DNA from: Hyaloperonospora brassicae
Taxonomy: Eukaryota > Oomycota > Peronosporomycetes > Peronosporales > Peronosporaceae
Direction of reading: 5' to 3'
DNA: 64,000 nt
Assembly (NCBI GenBank): GCA_947650285.1
Contig: CANTFL010001191.1
Span: 1-64,000, forward strand
Positions 1 to 9,752 of the stretch are shown one piece after another. The translations under genes were made by a program, and so were the position numbers. The notes under the pieces were generated by a model that was given only the letters and a program-made list of their open reading frames with translations, did not search any database and was not told the origin of the DNA. Numbering within the stretch: position 1 is the stretch's first letter; every line of letters starts with the position of its first letter.

Positions 1-975
1 GGCGTAGGAGACCGACGGGCCGCGCAAGCGGCCCTAGCAGGGGTATTTTACGGACTGGAGGCGTGCCCCGCGCCACGTAAGACCGCCGTTGCGGCGAGCG
101 CACACTCCACGTCGGGGGCCGCGTAAGCGGCTGAAGGGGCCACCATCGCAGATGGTTGAGGCCTCGGAGAGATATACGGCGGGTTGGCGTTCTCCACGCC
201 ACGCAGTCACTTCGGTGATCGTACTCCACGTCGGGGGCCGCGCAAGCGGCTGTAGGGAGCCACCATCGCAGATGGTTGAGCTCCTCGGAGAGATATACGG
301 CGGGTTGGCGTTCTCCACGCCACGCAGTCACTTCGGTGATCGCACTCCACGTCGGGGGCCGCGCAAGCGGCTGAAGGGGGCCACCATCGCAGATGGTTGA
401 GCTCTCTCGGAGAGATATACGGCGGGCTGGCGTTCTCCACGCCACGCAGTCACTTCGGTGATCGCACTCCACGTCGGGGGCCGCGCAAGCGGCTGAAGGG
501 GGCCACCATCGCAGATGGTTGAGCTCCTCGGAGAGATAGACGGCGGGTTGGCGTTCTCCACGCCACGCAGTCACTTCGGTGATCGCACTCCACGTCGGGG
601 GCCGCGCAAGCGGCTGGAGGGAGCCACAATCGCAGATGGTTGAGCTCCTCGGAGAGATATACGGCGGGTTGGCGTTCTCCACGCCACGCAGTCACTTCGG
701 TGATCGCACTCCACGTCGGGGGCCGCGCAAGCGGCTGAAGGGGGCCACCATCGCAGATGGTTGAGCTCCTCGGAGAGATAGACGGCGGGTTGGCGTTCTC
801 CACGCCACGCAGTCACTTCGGTGATCGCACTCCACGTCAAGGGGCCGCGCAAGCGGCTGAAGGGAGCCACCATCGCAGATGGTTGAGCTCCTCGGAGAGA
901 TATATGGCGGGCTGGCGTTCTCCACGCCACGCAGTCACTTCGGTGTTCGCACTCCACGTCGGGGGCCGCGCAAGC
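1..975. repeat. Tandem array of ~121-bp hairpin-rich units
   Basis: The anchor ACTCCACGTC recurs at 104, 223, 344, 466, 587, 708, 829 and 951, giving seven full units of 119-122 bp plus a truncated eighth. A diverged unit precedes them at about 1-103. Each unit holds short inverted repeats in the same order: GCCGC-GCAA-GCGGC, ACCATC-GCA-GATGGT, TGGCGT-TCTCC-ACGCCA and TCAC-TTCG-GTGA. Units differ by scattered substitutions and small indels. Long open frames cross the array on both strands, but they follow from the repeat lacking stops and match no family I know. I see no unique spacers, so it is not CRISPR-like. It continues past the left edge of the window. Function unknown. Confidence 0.93.
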
Positions 976-1924
976 GGTCCTAAAGGGGTTTGTTGCCTTA
1001 TATGGCAGCATACCCGCGTTGTACGTGCTGCCGCTCCGGCGGTACGCATGTCCCCAGTCTACTTGGTCGCGCCAGCGGTCATGATTGACTCGTAGTTGGC
1101 TTCGGTAGGAGGGTCTCTGACCTCGTTGCCGTCGCCCCTGGCTCTACGGAGCCCTTTAGTTGTCGACCCGATACCCGGGCCGTACTTCTTGTCACACTTA
1201 TCAGTCGTTAGTTATCATAATAATGGACGTACTTGACACCACCATTTGATCCCCAACAATTTTGCTACTGTGTGGTTTGTGGTCGGATGTCGCTCTCGTT
1301 GCTGGACAAGGGTCAGTCTGCAACTTGCAGATGCGATAAGTCCAGCTGTCGCACACCTGTGATTGCTGCTGGTTTACTCCCGACGCATAGGGTGTGCGTA
1401 TACAGTTGTAGCAGCTTTACACCGCAGGCCCGCAGAGGCTTTCTCTTGACCAGAGTGGCTTGCGATCGATAGTGTCTCACGCACTGGTCTTTGATGCTTG
1501 ATCGAGACGGCACTAGTGCGCTGGAATGTGTGAAGCGTGGGAGCAGACGTGCTCCTACAATTTGCCCGACGGATCGACGGTCCATGACCAGTTCGTTGGT
1601 GCGTCGGCGCAAAACTGCCGCCGTCTGTCCCGATACTATATGAGGTCTCCATTCCTACAGGAAGTCTCAAAAACGTCAGATGTTCTGAGACGAGCTGTCA
1701 TCGTGAGGCATCCTACAGCGCGCGCGTGACACGAGTCGCAACAAGTGGCTTTAAGCCGTGCCTGGCGGTCGTTAGAGCGAGATCCAAGCATTGGACTGCA
1801 TGTGCCCGAAAATACTGTGCGATGTGATGGATTGCAAAGACGAGCTGCCGTCCTTGATGCACGGTCGCACGAGAACCGCTGCCTCGGCATTTCTCGTCCG
1901 AATATTTGAATACACGAGCCGCAC
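976..1924. other. Intergenic sequence after the tandem array
   Basis: No convincing gene. The first 100 bases still contain short hairpins (TGCC-TTATAT-GGCA, GCCG-CTC-CGGC) and may be a degenerate last array unit. Short open frames on both strands match nothing I recognise. Confidence 0.5.
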
Positions 1925-2125
1925 AGTAGCAGCCACCGCACAGGTGTTCCGCAGCGGCTTTACTCGCCCGCGATATTTGCCCATCATGCTGATCCGGATG
2001 CCTGACACAATTTACTATGATGACGCCAACTGGTCTGGACGCCGTCCGACCGTAATCTGCCGATGGGAAGTCGCTCCTGCAGCCACAGAACAGAATGTCT
2101 CTGCTTGGCCGGGCTGCCACTCATT
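1925..2125 (+). repeat. Dispersed repeat B, copy 1
   Basis: About 200 bp that recurs in inverted orientation at about 47276-47478. Shared landmarks include CGCGGGCGAGTA, GACGGCGTCCAGACCAGTTGG and the segment reading AGAGACATTCTGTTCTGTGG on the minus strand. The copies differ by scattered substitutions. The right edge lies about 40 bp upstream of the putative effector promoter. The minus strand is largely open but encodes no domain I recognise. Confidence 0.8.
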
Positions 2126-2167
2126 TCAAACGAAATGTCTCTACTTCGTCGGGTGGTCGAATTTCCA

Positions 2168-2183
2168 CTCACTTTGTTTGTTC
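2168..2183 (+). promoter_or_regulatory. Possible oomycete initiator element
   Basis: CTCACTTT at 2168-2175 fits the oomycete initiator consensus YTCAYTYY and is followed by a T-rich stretch where the flanking promoter region usually sits. It is about 75 bp upstream of the effector ATG, a normal distance. Short motif, so chance occurrence is possible. Confidence 0.4.
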
Positions 2184-2249
2184 ATTATTCAATCTACTAT
2201 CCACCGCCAAGAGTCCTTCCCCCTCCCCCTTCACCTCCGACGTCCTGCC

Positions 2250-2966
2250 ATGCGGTTCTCATATCTCCGTGCGGTCCTGATCTGCGGTGCGCTGCTCGAC
2301 AATGCTGACCACGCTTCAGGCCTCGGCCAAACAAAGACCGTCGCGCTCGGTGCGGGGCACGAAGTCGACGAGCCTAAACATCTACTGAGACGACACGCTG
2401 CCGCCGACAATCGAGAGGAGAGGACGTTCCCGCACTTGCCGAGCGAAGGACTGGCAGGTTTTGGTACCCGTGCAGTTTAGCACACGAGCAACACGGCGAT
2501 AAATGTGGTGGACAAGCTCGGCCATTCAAAGCCTGCCCAAACCCTGAGCCAAACCCTCGAGTTATCTACTCTCCTCCGAAGAATAAATCAAGACGACGAC
2601 GACGTGCTCAGAAAAATGCTCACACAACTTGAAAAACTACAAGCGTCCGGCGAGTCGCCAGATGTAATGGTTCGGAGCCTGCTTGGGACAGCAAGCGGGT
2701 ATGATTACAGTTGGGAAAAAGCAGCTTTCTTTCACCTGGCGCGTCAATTGCCGGGGATGGAGGAAACGGTGGTTGCGAGGGCCGAAGACACGTTCTTTCA
2801 CTTGAACTCAGAAATTGCAAAATATTTCGCCAATTTGTATGAAACGAAGCCAGGGACTTTCTTTGATGCACAAAAATTTTCATTGCGCGCCGAATATATA
2901 AAGGCCCACGAGGAAACGTACAACGCGTGGAAGAAGGCCCAAGAATCGAAAATAAAGGCCCACTGA
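2250..2966 (+). pseudogene. RXLR-EER-like secreted effector, broken by an in-frame stop
   Basis: From the ATG at 2250 the first 76 codons give a hydrophobic signal peptide (residues 1 to about 23), then a degenerate RXLR site (HLLR at 44-47, with H instead of R at position one) and an EER at 56-58. That is the N-terminal plan of oomycete host-translocated effectors. A TAG at 2478-2480 ends this frame. The same frame reopens at once and runs to a stop at 2964-2966, encoding about 150 more residues that are charged, helical-looking and rich in K, E and A, with one W and several Y as in effector C-terminal domains. The simplest reading is one intronless effector gene of about 238 codons disrupted by a nonsense mutation. 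Alternatives are a short 76-residue secreted peptide or a sequencing error at the TAG. The C-terminal family is not recognised. Confidence 0.6.
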
Positions 2967-3354
2967 CACCTGCCAAGTCATGGGTTGGCTCGCTTCGTCG
3001 TCACCTGCATCGAAAGCAATGTTTCTTCTTTCCTTTTTTTTCTTTTTTTATAATAAATTGTGCATTGACCCATATCGCTTTGTTTCCTTGTTCGTATACG
3101 ACGCTAGTGCCGATCGTGACCAGACCTTTTCAACATTGGCTCACGTGCAGTAGCGTATCGAATCGATCGCCGCAAACTTTATCGGTAGACTATGACACTC
3201 TGTTACCTTCTGCGCACTTCACTAGGTGTGCTTATCTTGATGATAGTGGACCCACTGCCGTTGTGCGAGCGGACTAATGTCCGTCCGTGCAGGTCTTACA
3301 ACGAATGCACCGTGTTGTGCGACCGCTTTGTAAAACAGTGCTATGGAAGTTGAT
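2967..3354. other. 3' flank of the effector pseudogene
   Basis: Contains a pyrimidine-rich run at about 3021-3048 and AATAAA at 3052-3057, a plausible polyadenylation region about 85 bp after the stop. Nothing else is supported. Confidence 0.4.
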
Positions 3355-3905
3355 GGTGTAGATAGACGCCTCTATCGAGAACGTTGGACGTCAAAAAAAC
3401 CGCTTCCTCGCGTGTGATCGCGTAAATTCCCGGACGACCACGTGAGGCACATGGCGGTCGACCACATCAGGACTAGAGATCGAAGCCAACAGAGATGAAG
3501 AATGAAAACTAATTCAAAGCCGTAGTAATCAAAGCTTTGGTTTCCACATGCAAAATCCGCTTCAATTCAGGTGAGTTCAATTTGATCTTGAAAACTTGTG
3601 ATGCAACAGTGGGTTCTGTCCCTAATATGCAATATATGTAATACAATACAGGTACAAGAAGACGTTCTCGTGGTTCAACAAAAGACCATTAGTAAGACGG
3701 GTGGCAAAAAACCTGTAGATCATCTTGACGCAAGACGCAAAACGAGTGAATGAATGGATGCAGTTGATCAGAAATTGGGTCGGCGTGATACGGGGCGTTG
3801 CTGGAGCCTTGTCACGCATAGGATTGAATAAGCCGCGCGTCTTCCTCACTCCAGATCCGAGTCGTGCAGCAGCTGCAAAACTAACGAGTGTTATATCATC
3901 ACTTG
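3355..3905 (+). repeat. Dispersed repeat A, copy 1
   Basis: About 550 bp that recurs in inverted orientation at about 46716-47250. Shared stretches include the segment around GACGCAAGACGCAAAACGAG (3729) and GGCGTGATACGGGGCGTTGC (3782). The left end carries GATAG-ACGCCT-CTATC next to GAGAACGTT and a poly-A run. The right end is AACGAGTGTTATATCATC, which resembles a transposon or LTR terminus. No intact protein. Probably a non-autonomous element or a solo terminal repeat; the class is not determined. Confidence 0.75.
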
Positions 3906-4252
3906 ATGTCAGTCATTAAAGGTAGTCGACACGAACAAGTTTGACTGTAGTGGTGTTACCGAGTCGAGTCCGACGACCAAGAGAGTGGACACACATACAG
4001 GAAGCATCCATGAATCGTCTTGGTAGTCCTGACATGGCCATCCCGTGGCCCAGTGATGGTGCAAACCATGTGGAATCAAGTCACTGGAGAAGCTGAAACT
4101 GCAATACACGCATGAAGGAGCACGCACAAGAGATTGCACTCGAAAAGGAGGTGATAAGATTGATGGCATAGGTGTTAGTTGCTCGTTTGCATGAACGTTG
4201 CGACTGGAGCTAAGCTGGCCTACAAACGATTCTCATTGACTGCTTGGTCCCT
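3906..4252. other. Intergenic, no gene seen
   Basis: Region between repeat A and the 3' end of the cysteine-rich gene. I see no supported feature. Confidence 0.4.
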
Positions 4253-4735
4253 CTAGTCGTCGAGACTAACATCGACGCATTTATTGAAGGAGCAAAAGTA
4301 TCCGTCGTCGCAGCCGTCCTGAAAAGAGCCGGTTTCGAGATTGAAACACTCGCCGTGGTAGCGTGGCCCTCGGCATTTCGTCGTGTCGTTTTCGCAGAAC
4401 TTGCCGGCCGTACAGATGATACGGCAGTTTCGGGCGTCGATCGGCTTGGTCGAGACTCGACACAGGTCATCAACGCACTTGTACCCGTCGTCGCACCCTT
4501 CTTGGAACTTTGTTGCGGTAGCGTTGTAACACTCTGTTGTAGTAGCAGCAGCTCGACAAGCATCGCTGGTGCTATCGCAGTACTCTCTCGATCCGCTGCA
4601 CCCTTGTGTCAAACAGTCGACGACAGAGTCAGAGCGGACATGGGATATCGTCAAAGTCGTCGTGGCCGTGTTTAACTGGCACAACAACGTCGTCGTGAGA
4701 ACGATGGACAATAATGGACGGGCAACGAGTTTCAT
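4253..4735 (-). CDS. Secreted cysteine-rich protein with two tandem 8-Cys modules
   Basis: 160 residues. The ATG at 4735 was chosen because it places a typical signal peptide (MKLVARPLLSIVLTTTLLC, cleavage near 24) at the N-terminus; an upstream in-frame start at 4774 would bury it. The mature part has 16 cysteines forming two modules, residues 41-92 and 104-153. Cysteine spacings are 4-6-6-8-11-5-4 and 3-5-6-8-11-5-4, and both modules contain GCDDGY before the penultimate Cys. Two or three N-glycosylation sequons are visible. The even cysteine count suggests eight disulfides in an apoplastic or cell-surface protein. The fold is not recognised; it is loosely EGF- or Dickkopf-like in cysteine density. 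It could be an apoplastic effector or a wall or adhesion protein. The gene is intronless and convergent with nothing; its promoter faces that of the glucokinase. Confidence 0.82.
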   Translation of the reverse strand: MKLVARPLLSIVLTTTLLCQLNTATTTLTISHVRSDSVVDCLTQGCSGSREYCDSTSDACRAAATTTECYNATATKFQEGCDDGYKCVDDLCRVSTKPIDARNCRIICTAGKFCENDTTKCRGPRYHGECFNLETGSFQDGCDDGYFCSFNKCVDVSLDD

Positions 4736-5446
4736 CGTGTCGGTGGGTGAGCGAGAAAGCGCAAATGAAAGCACTAGCGAAGACCAGATTCAAGGACTGC
4801 TGACGTCGTGGTGGCGCTTTCTCTCACGGCGAAAGTACAGCTACTTTTGCCGTCCACTAAAAAAGAAAAGGCATCCTGTGAGCAGCTGCAGATCCTGCGC
4901 GTCAGCTCTTTTGCGATCTTCTGTCAAAAGATCGTGTTTTGTCGTATGGTTTGCCCTGACACGCGCTCGTGCGTACTTCGGAGCAGCAAGACAGGGATTG
5001 CGTCGAGAGGATTGGCCGCGCACGATACATAGCAACGAGTGTCTATAGGCGTACTGGAGACTTCAAGCCACGTGCTCGGTTGCCCCACCTAGTTCAAGTG
5101 CGCCTTCGAACTTATCGCTCCTGTCTGAATTGCAATGGCAAGCAAGATCCATGGACCCTGCTGCAACGTAACCGCTCGATGCACTCAAAAAAGCGCTTTC
5201 TTACCACACAAAACGATTGACATTCATGCACCTTATGTAAAAAAAAGTGTCATCAGAGATCCGAGCGGATCTATTTATACCAAATCATGTACCACCGGCG
5301 ACCAGATCCCGTCACTCGTCGGCACCTCTCTCACTACATACCCTTCCATATCGGATCCTCCCGACCGTCGCCCCACCTGCCCCCAAGGACCAATCCATTA
5401 TTACCCTCTGCCGTCTGCGCATTGCGCACCTCCCCCTTCCTCGTCC
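4736..5446. other. Divergent promoter region
   Basis: About 700 bp shared by the divergent cysteine-rich gene (-) and the glucokinase gene (+). An open frame runs into the glucokinase from 5135 but shows no kinase homology before 5447. No clear promoter element was identified. Confidence 0.4.
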
Positions 5447-7174
5447 ATGTACAGCGCGTCGCAGGTCCTCGCGCTGAGCGCGTCCGTCGCGCTGTGCGCC
5501 ATCGCCGTGCTCTACGCCGACTTGTTCGCGGCGCTCGTCCGGCCCGCCCGCCCGGCCGCGCACCTCAGCGTCGCCGAGCAGCATCAGCTCTTGGCTTCGC
5601 TCGTGTTCTATTCGTCGAAATCGTCTCGTTTTACAGCCAATCCGCTCCCTGATCCGTCAGCTCCCCTAACCACAATAACCCACCCGCCTCGCCTTGCCTT
5701 TTGCTGCAGCGCCGACCTCGACGTCTCTGTCCCGGCCGTTGCACTCATGCAGCGCGTCCAGCAGACACAGCAGCAGCAGCAAGAGACGCCGCACACGACT
5801 GCGTCGCAGGACTTGCCGGTGCGCCATCACGAGCGCATCCACTCGCTCCAGGAGCTCCAAGAGAGTTTTGTCTATTACTTTTCCACGGGCGCAGCTGCCG
5901 AGCAAAGTATGAACTCGTCGTCGGCGTTCCACGAGATTGTGGCGCTAGCGACTGCATTGCCCGACGTCCAGCGGAAAGTGGGCGGCAATGCGGCCACTAT
6001 GGCCGCGCGCGCGTCGGCAGAAGGATGTACTGTGCTCCTGGGCGCGGCCATGGGGACTTACATGAAGCAGTACTTTGACGACACGACGATTCAACTCGTG
6101 GGCACCATTGGCGACGAGGCAGAACGCGAGAGGGAGGACGTGCATTTGGTGCTCGAGTACGCGCGTGGCGACGCGTTCCGAGGCCACGTGTCGCCAAGGG
6201 CGAATCGCTATTACTTGAACCATGACGTGCACAATGCGCGACTGTCGGTGCTGGAAGACTTTGAGCAAGCACTCGAGACGTTCCAGCCGGACTTGGTCGT
6301 CTTTGGCGGCCTGCAGCTCATGGAAGTCGAGCAAGATGCACGTGCACGGGTCATGCGTCTCGAAGCGCTGGCCAAGGTGTTGCAGAACTTGTACGTGGTG
6401 CACACGCCTACGCATTATGAGTTTGCTGCTGTGTCGGACTTTGGGCTGTTTTCCGAAACGGTGCGCTTGGTGCTGCCATGGGTGGACTCTATCGGCTTGA
6501 ACGAACAGGAGCTGTTTATACTGCATCACTTTTTGGTCACGGGGAAAGAAAGGACCGCGACAACGTCTCGACCGACGATTGCTGAGATCAGTGCACAGTT
6601 GCATGATATCATTCAGTTTGCAAAGGAGGCGAGAACGACTGTGGAGACAAGCAGACGAGAGAAGGGGGATGGCGAGGAGCACGAGACGGTGGCATTAGCA
6701 CATTTATCGCGGATTCATTTCCATACGCTGCAGTTTCATATTGTGTGCCAGAAGAAAGAGAGTATTTGGGAAGACCCGACTTCATCGTTGGTGCAGAGCG
6801 CGCTTATTAGCTCCAAGGTGGCGTGTGGCAAGCCGCCGGCTCCAGCGAGTAGTGGCGTTTCTGGCGATGACGATGACGAGGACAAGTCTCAGTCGATGCG
6901 AACTAGTGCGGAAATCGAAGTGGACCCGGAACGGGTCGAGATGCTGCTGGCTCGCGAGCAGCTATTGAGCAAACGCCAGGATCTCACGGTCGTCTTGGAC
7001 CCATTTTCGCCGGTCGTCACTTGGCAAGAGGCCGACTTTCAATGCCACTTGGTGCCGATGCTAGCTTGTAAGAAGCCCGACCACACTGCTGGACTAGGAG
7101 ACAATATCTCTGGCACGGGTGTGGCCTACCACCGCCTTCAGAAGAAGACGAAGACCGGCGTTGACGCTAAGTAG
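5447..7174 (+). CDS. ADPGK: ADP-dependent glucokinase (ADP-PFK/GK family), membrane-anchored
   Basis: 575 residues; predicted to phosphorylate glucose using ADP. The ribokinase-like core includes GGNAATMAAR (about 179), the substrate-side lid region, D-x-x-GLNEQEL, and the C-terminal AGLGDNISGTG motif with the catalytic Asp at about 552. The start at 5447 is the ATG directly before a hydrophobic segment (about residues 7-33) that looks like an ER signal anchor, as in animal ADPGK. The family in animals is about 500 residues; the surplus here is a low-complexity Q-rich segment (about 105-115) and an acidic insertion near 470. Residues about 50-90 read poorly as protein and contain CTAAC followed by TTTTGCTGCAG, so a roughly 105-bp in-frame intron ending near 5710 is possible, but no consensus donor is obvious. 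Fairly sure of the family, less of the N-terminal structure. Confidence 0.88.
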   Translation: MYSASQVLALSASVALCAIAVLYADLFAALVRPARPAAHLSVAEQHQLLASLVFYSSKSSRFTANPLPDPSAPLTTITHPPRLAFCCSADLDVSVPAVALMQRVQQTQQQQQETPHTTASQDLPVRHHERIHSLQELQESFVYYFSTGAAAEQSMNSSSAFHEIVALATALPDVQRKVGGNAATMAARASAEGCTVLLGAAMGTYMKQYFDDTTIQLVGTIGDEAEREREDVHLVLEYARGDAFRGHVSPRANRYYLNHDVHNARLSVLEDFEQALETFQPDLVVFGGLQLMEVEQDARARVMRLEALAKVLQNLYVVHTPTHYEFAAVSDFGLFSETVRLVLPWVDSIGLNEQELFILHHFLVTGKERTATTSRPTIAEISAQLHDIIQFAKEARTTVETSRREKGDGEEHETVALAHLSRIHFHTLQFHIVCQKKESIWEDPTSSLVQSALISSKVACGKPPAPASSGVSGDDDDEDKSQSMRTSAEIEVDPERVEMLLAREQLLSKRQDLTVVLDPFSPVVTWQEADFQCHLVPMLACKKPDHTAGLGDNISGTGVAYHRLQKKTKTGVDAK

Positions 7175-7291
7175 ATGGAGCACAAGTCTGCGGCAAGATT
7201 GGCACGTACGTTGTTTATTTGTATCGCATGTTCACTATGCGCGTTGTTTGGTCGACTGACTGTCAAGGCATTCACTTCTTCACGGTGCTTT
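7175..7291. other. Short convergent 3' intergenic space
   Basis: About 117 bp between the stop codons of the convergent glucokinase and PTGES2-like genes. No repeat or gene. Confidence 0.6.
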
Positions 7292-8284
7292 CTAGTTGCT
7301 AGCGGCGCGTGAGCTGGAGCCGACCTTGGCCGTCATACGACGATACCACGGCCCAATGCTTGTCTCACGCATCACGTCATTGTATGCGTCCAGACCGTGC
7401 ATAGCTCGGAGGACACCAAAGACTGAGAGGTCTGCCTTGTTCGGTTCCTCCCCTCCAAGAAAGAGGCGCTTGTCGCCAATAGCGTCCACCCAGCTATTCA
7501 GCGCCGAATAGAGCGCTAGCCGCTCGTCGTCGATACCGTATTTTTTCTTCGCCCGCTTGGCAATGACGTACATCACCATGGCCCCGACATACTTGGACAA
7601 GTGGCGTTCCATGGGCGTAAACTTCCCTGCTGTCAAGCAATAGTCAAAAGCCTGCAGCGCTTCTGGTACGGTACGGTAAATATTCGGCGGCGTCAAGAGA
7701 ATGAGCGTGTGGTCGACCCATTGGCACCACTGGTCCTCGTCGTCCTGCGGCTGCTGCTTCTGCATCCCTTTGTCCTCGAGCTCCCCCGAGCTCTTCGTCG
7801 ACTCGACGAGGTCCCACAGCCGCGAGATAATCGCAGACGAGTCGACAATTACTTCATTGTCAATGCAGACAACTGGTACCTTGGCATAGTCGGTCACCGC
7901 TTTGGTCTCTTTCTTCGTCAGTGGATTGACTTCCACCACGTCGTACGGGAGCTTGAGATAGTCCAGTACAGCCTTCACCTTGCAGCAATAGGGACACGGT
8001 TCGTACTGATACAGCACCACTTTGGGCACTCTCGCGGTCGGAACGCTATTGCTTCCAGACGCGGACGGACGACAAGTCGAGCAATAGGCAAACGACGCAC
8101 TCGTGCTCACGGCCGTAGCCGCGACAACTGTCCATTGGTGGAGCAAGAGTGATGTCGACGGAGAGGCGAGGGGCCGACAGCGCGTACTGCTGTTGGCCAC
8201 GCGCTTGGACGCCGCGGGACGTGCGAGAGGCGACGGCGTCGAGCGGAAGACGCCGGCGACACGGACGACACTACGATGGAGCAT
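7292..8284 (-). CDS. PTGES2: Prostaglandin E synthase 2-like glutaredoxin/GST protein
   Basis: 330 residues. An arginine- and serine-rich N-terminus of about 80 residues looks like a mitochondrial presequence with a possible short hydrophobic anchor. It is followed by a glutaredoxin-like domain starting near residue 86, with the redox motif CPYC at 97-100 and the cis-Pro region KVPVVCID. A C-terminal GST-like all-helical domain ends in GGEEPNKADLSVFGVLRAM. This order (Grx N-domain, GST C-domain) and length match the membrane-associated PGES-2 family. Members bind glutathione and haem; the physiological substrate outside animals is unknown, so prostaglandin synthesis should not be assumed. An acidic, Q-rich insertion near 170 is specific to this copy. 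Intronless; convergent with the glucokinase gene. Confidence 0.9.
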   Translation of the reverse strand: MLHRSVVRVAGVFRSTPSPLARPAASKRVANSSTRCRPLASPSTSLLLHQWTVVAATAVSTSASFAYCSTCRPSASGSNSVPTARVPKVVLYQYEPCPYCCKVKAVLDYLKLPYDVVEVNPLTKKETKAVTDYAKVPVVCIDNEVIVDSSAIISRLWDLVESTKSSGELEDKGMQKQQPQDDEDQWCQWVDHTLILLTPPNIYRTVPEALQAFDYCLTAGKFTPMERHLSKYVGAMVMYVIAKRAKKKYGIDDERLALYSALNSWVDAIGDKRLFLGGEEPNKADLSVFGVLRAMHGLDAYNDVMRETSIGPWYRRMTAKVGSSSRAASN

Positions 8285-9752
8285 GCTGGAGAATGGGTGG
8301 TGGGGAGCGCGCGGCTTTTACTGAAGTGGAAGGACTGGGGGGAATGGGGAAATAGAGCCGATGGGGTCTTTAGAGCAACAACCAACAGGCTGTAGTTTAA
8401 CAATGTGTTGCGAGGACACGGCATGAAAGGTATGTATGTGTGTGTGTGTGTGTGTGTGCAAAAGTCCCTGCGAGCCAATGGTTCATTTGCCATCGTCTGT
8501 AGATCGCTGGAACCTGTGGAGCACCGCAGCAGCTCCGTCGGGCAACGTCCCGTGGAATGTTTGGTAACTGCATCATACCTCAACGTTTCCTGCGCCCTGA
8601 CCCACCGTTTGTCGGTCACCGTGAAGACGACGAAGACGTCTGCCGGTAGAGAAAGCTCGACTTTTTACGCGACCAGCGCATGAAAAAAAAGCAGCTACTC
8701 CTGACACACCATGTGCGTACGGCTTTTTCGACACGAGTGGCACTTCCTTGTGCCCTACACGAACAACAGTCATGACGTTCGTTGCGCCTTTGTGTCGAGT
8801 CAAAGTTACTAACCGAAGAACGCACTGTACGTAACGCTTTGCGTGGGACTGCTGCAATACGGAACGACGAGCTCGACCTCGCGACCGTTTCGAGATTGTA
8901 CACGTTTGTTGGCACGCGCGGGAGGGATCAAAGTAGTCGGACGAGCGCAATGCAGGAAGCGAGTTGAACCTGAAAAAACAAGACCGCAGATTGTCGCGCG
9001 ACTGAGGATGCAGCGCAAACCCCGTCGGACGTGCCATGACGTTCAGGTGGTCGCAACTCCTACTGGCAGCCCACGTGTTTGGAGAGAGGGCGCGTAACGC
9101 GTCGTAATCAATTGGTCGCTGCTACTACGGCCAGCGCTGACCAGTCAGTCACTACAGGCCCAACATCGTGCGGGAAACCAGCCGAGCGATCGATTTCATC
9201 CGTAGCACAGTGCTGGAAGGTGCTGTACGTTCGGTCGACTCGTTGCATGAGCAATTGTACTACGTCGACTGAAGTGCTGCCAAACAAAGTCGTTCGCGCG
9301 CGCGCGCTTGCGACTGCGGTAAGAGTGACACGTTTACGAGCTCTTTTCCGCTCTTGTCCAGCGCGAAAGAACGGATGGATAGCGCCACTTTGTTTCGCGA
9401 GCTGCCAGCGCTCGACGGCGTGTGCTGAAAAGGCCGACCAACAGACCCTGTCGAGCCATGCAAACAGTGCTGAGATGCAGCGACTGCACAACGCACGAGC
9501 ATACCCCTTGTCTCCTTTCTTGCTGTCCCCGTACGCACGCCCTACGAGGCTGGCTCACTGACGCCTCGATCGTCTCACATATCAGTGGTCCCATCGTCGA
9601 GATAGGCCGCGCAAGTCCTTGTGGCACCGACGGCCTTCACGTCACTTCCGAATTCCTCTGCGTCCTGCGCACGAAAGCATTGGCACAACAGTGACGACTG
9701 ACGGACTGACGAACGTAGGGAGGGAGTGGTGTGCGGCCCAAGCTGAGCTTGC
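8285..9752. other. Intergenic region with a TG microsatellite
   Basis: About 1.5 kb shared by two divergent genes. A (TG)n tract lies at 8437-8458. Open frames here (for example 9079-9561 on +) have no recognisable domain and unconvincing composition. Confidence 0.5.
8431..8459. repeat. (TG)n microsatellite
   Basis: Eleven TG units preceded by TATGTATG, in the upstream region of the PTGES2-like gene. Confidence 0.9.

Noticed and set aside
1..975. CRISPR-like array
   Set aside because: Units are contiguous with no unique spacers, far too long, and the genome is eukaryotic.
89..1095. Long open frames on both strands across the 121-bp array
   Set aside because: They arise because the repeat lacks stops; the translated repeats match no family and all frames are equally open.
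9079..9561. 160-codon open frame between PTGES2-like and bZIP-like genes
   Set aside because: Overlaps antisense frames of similar length and has no domain or conserved composition.
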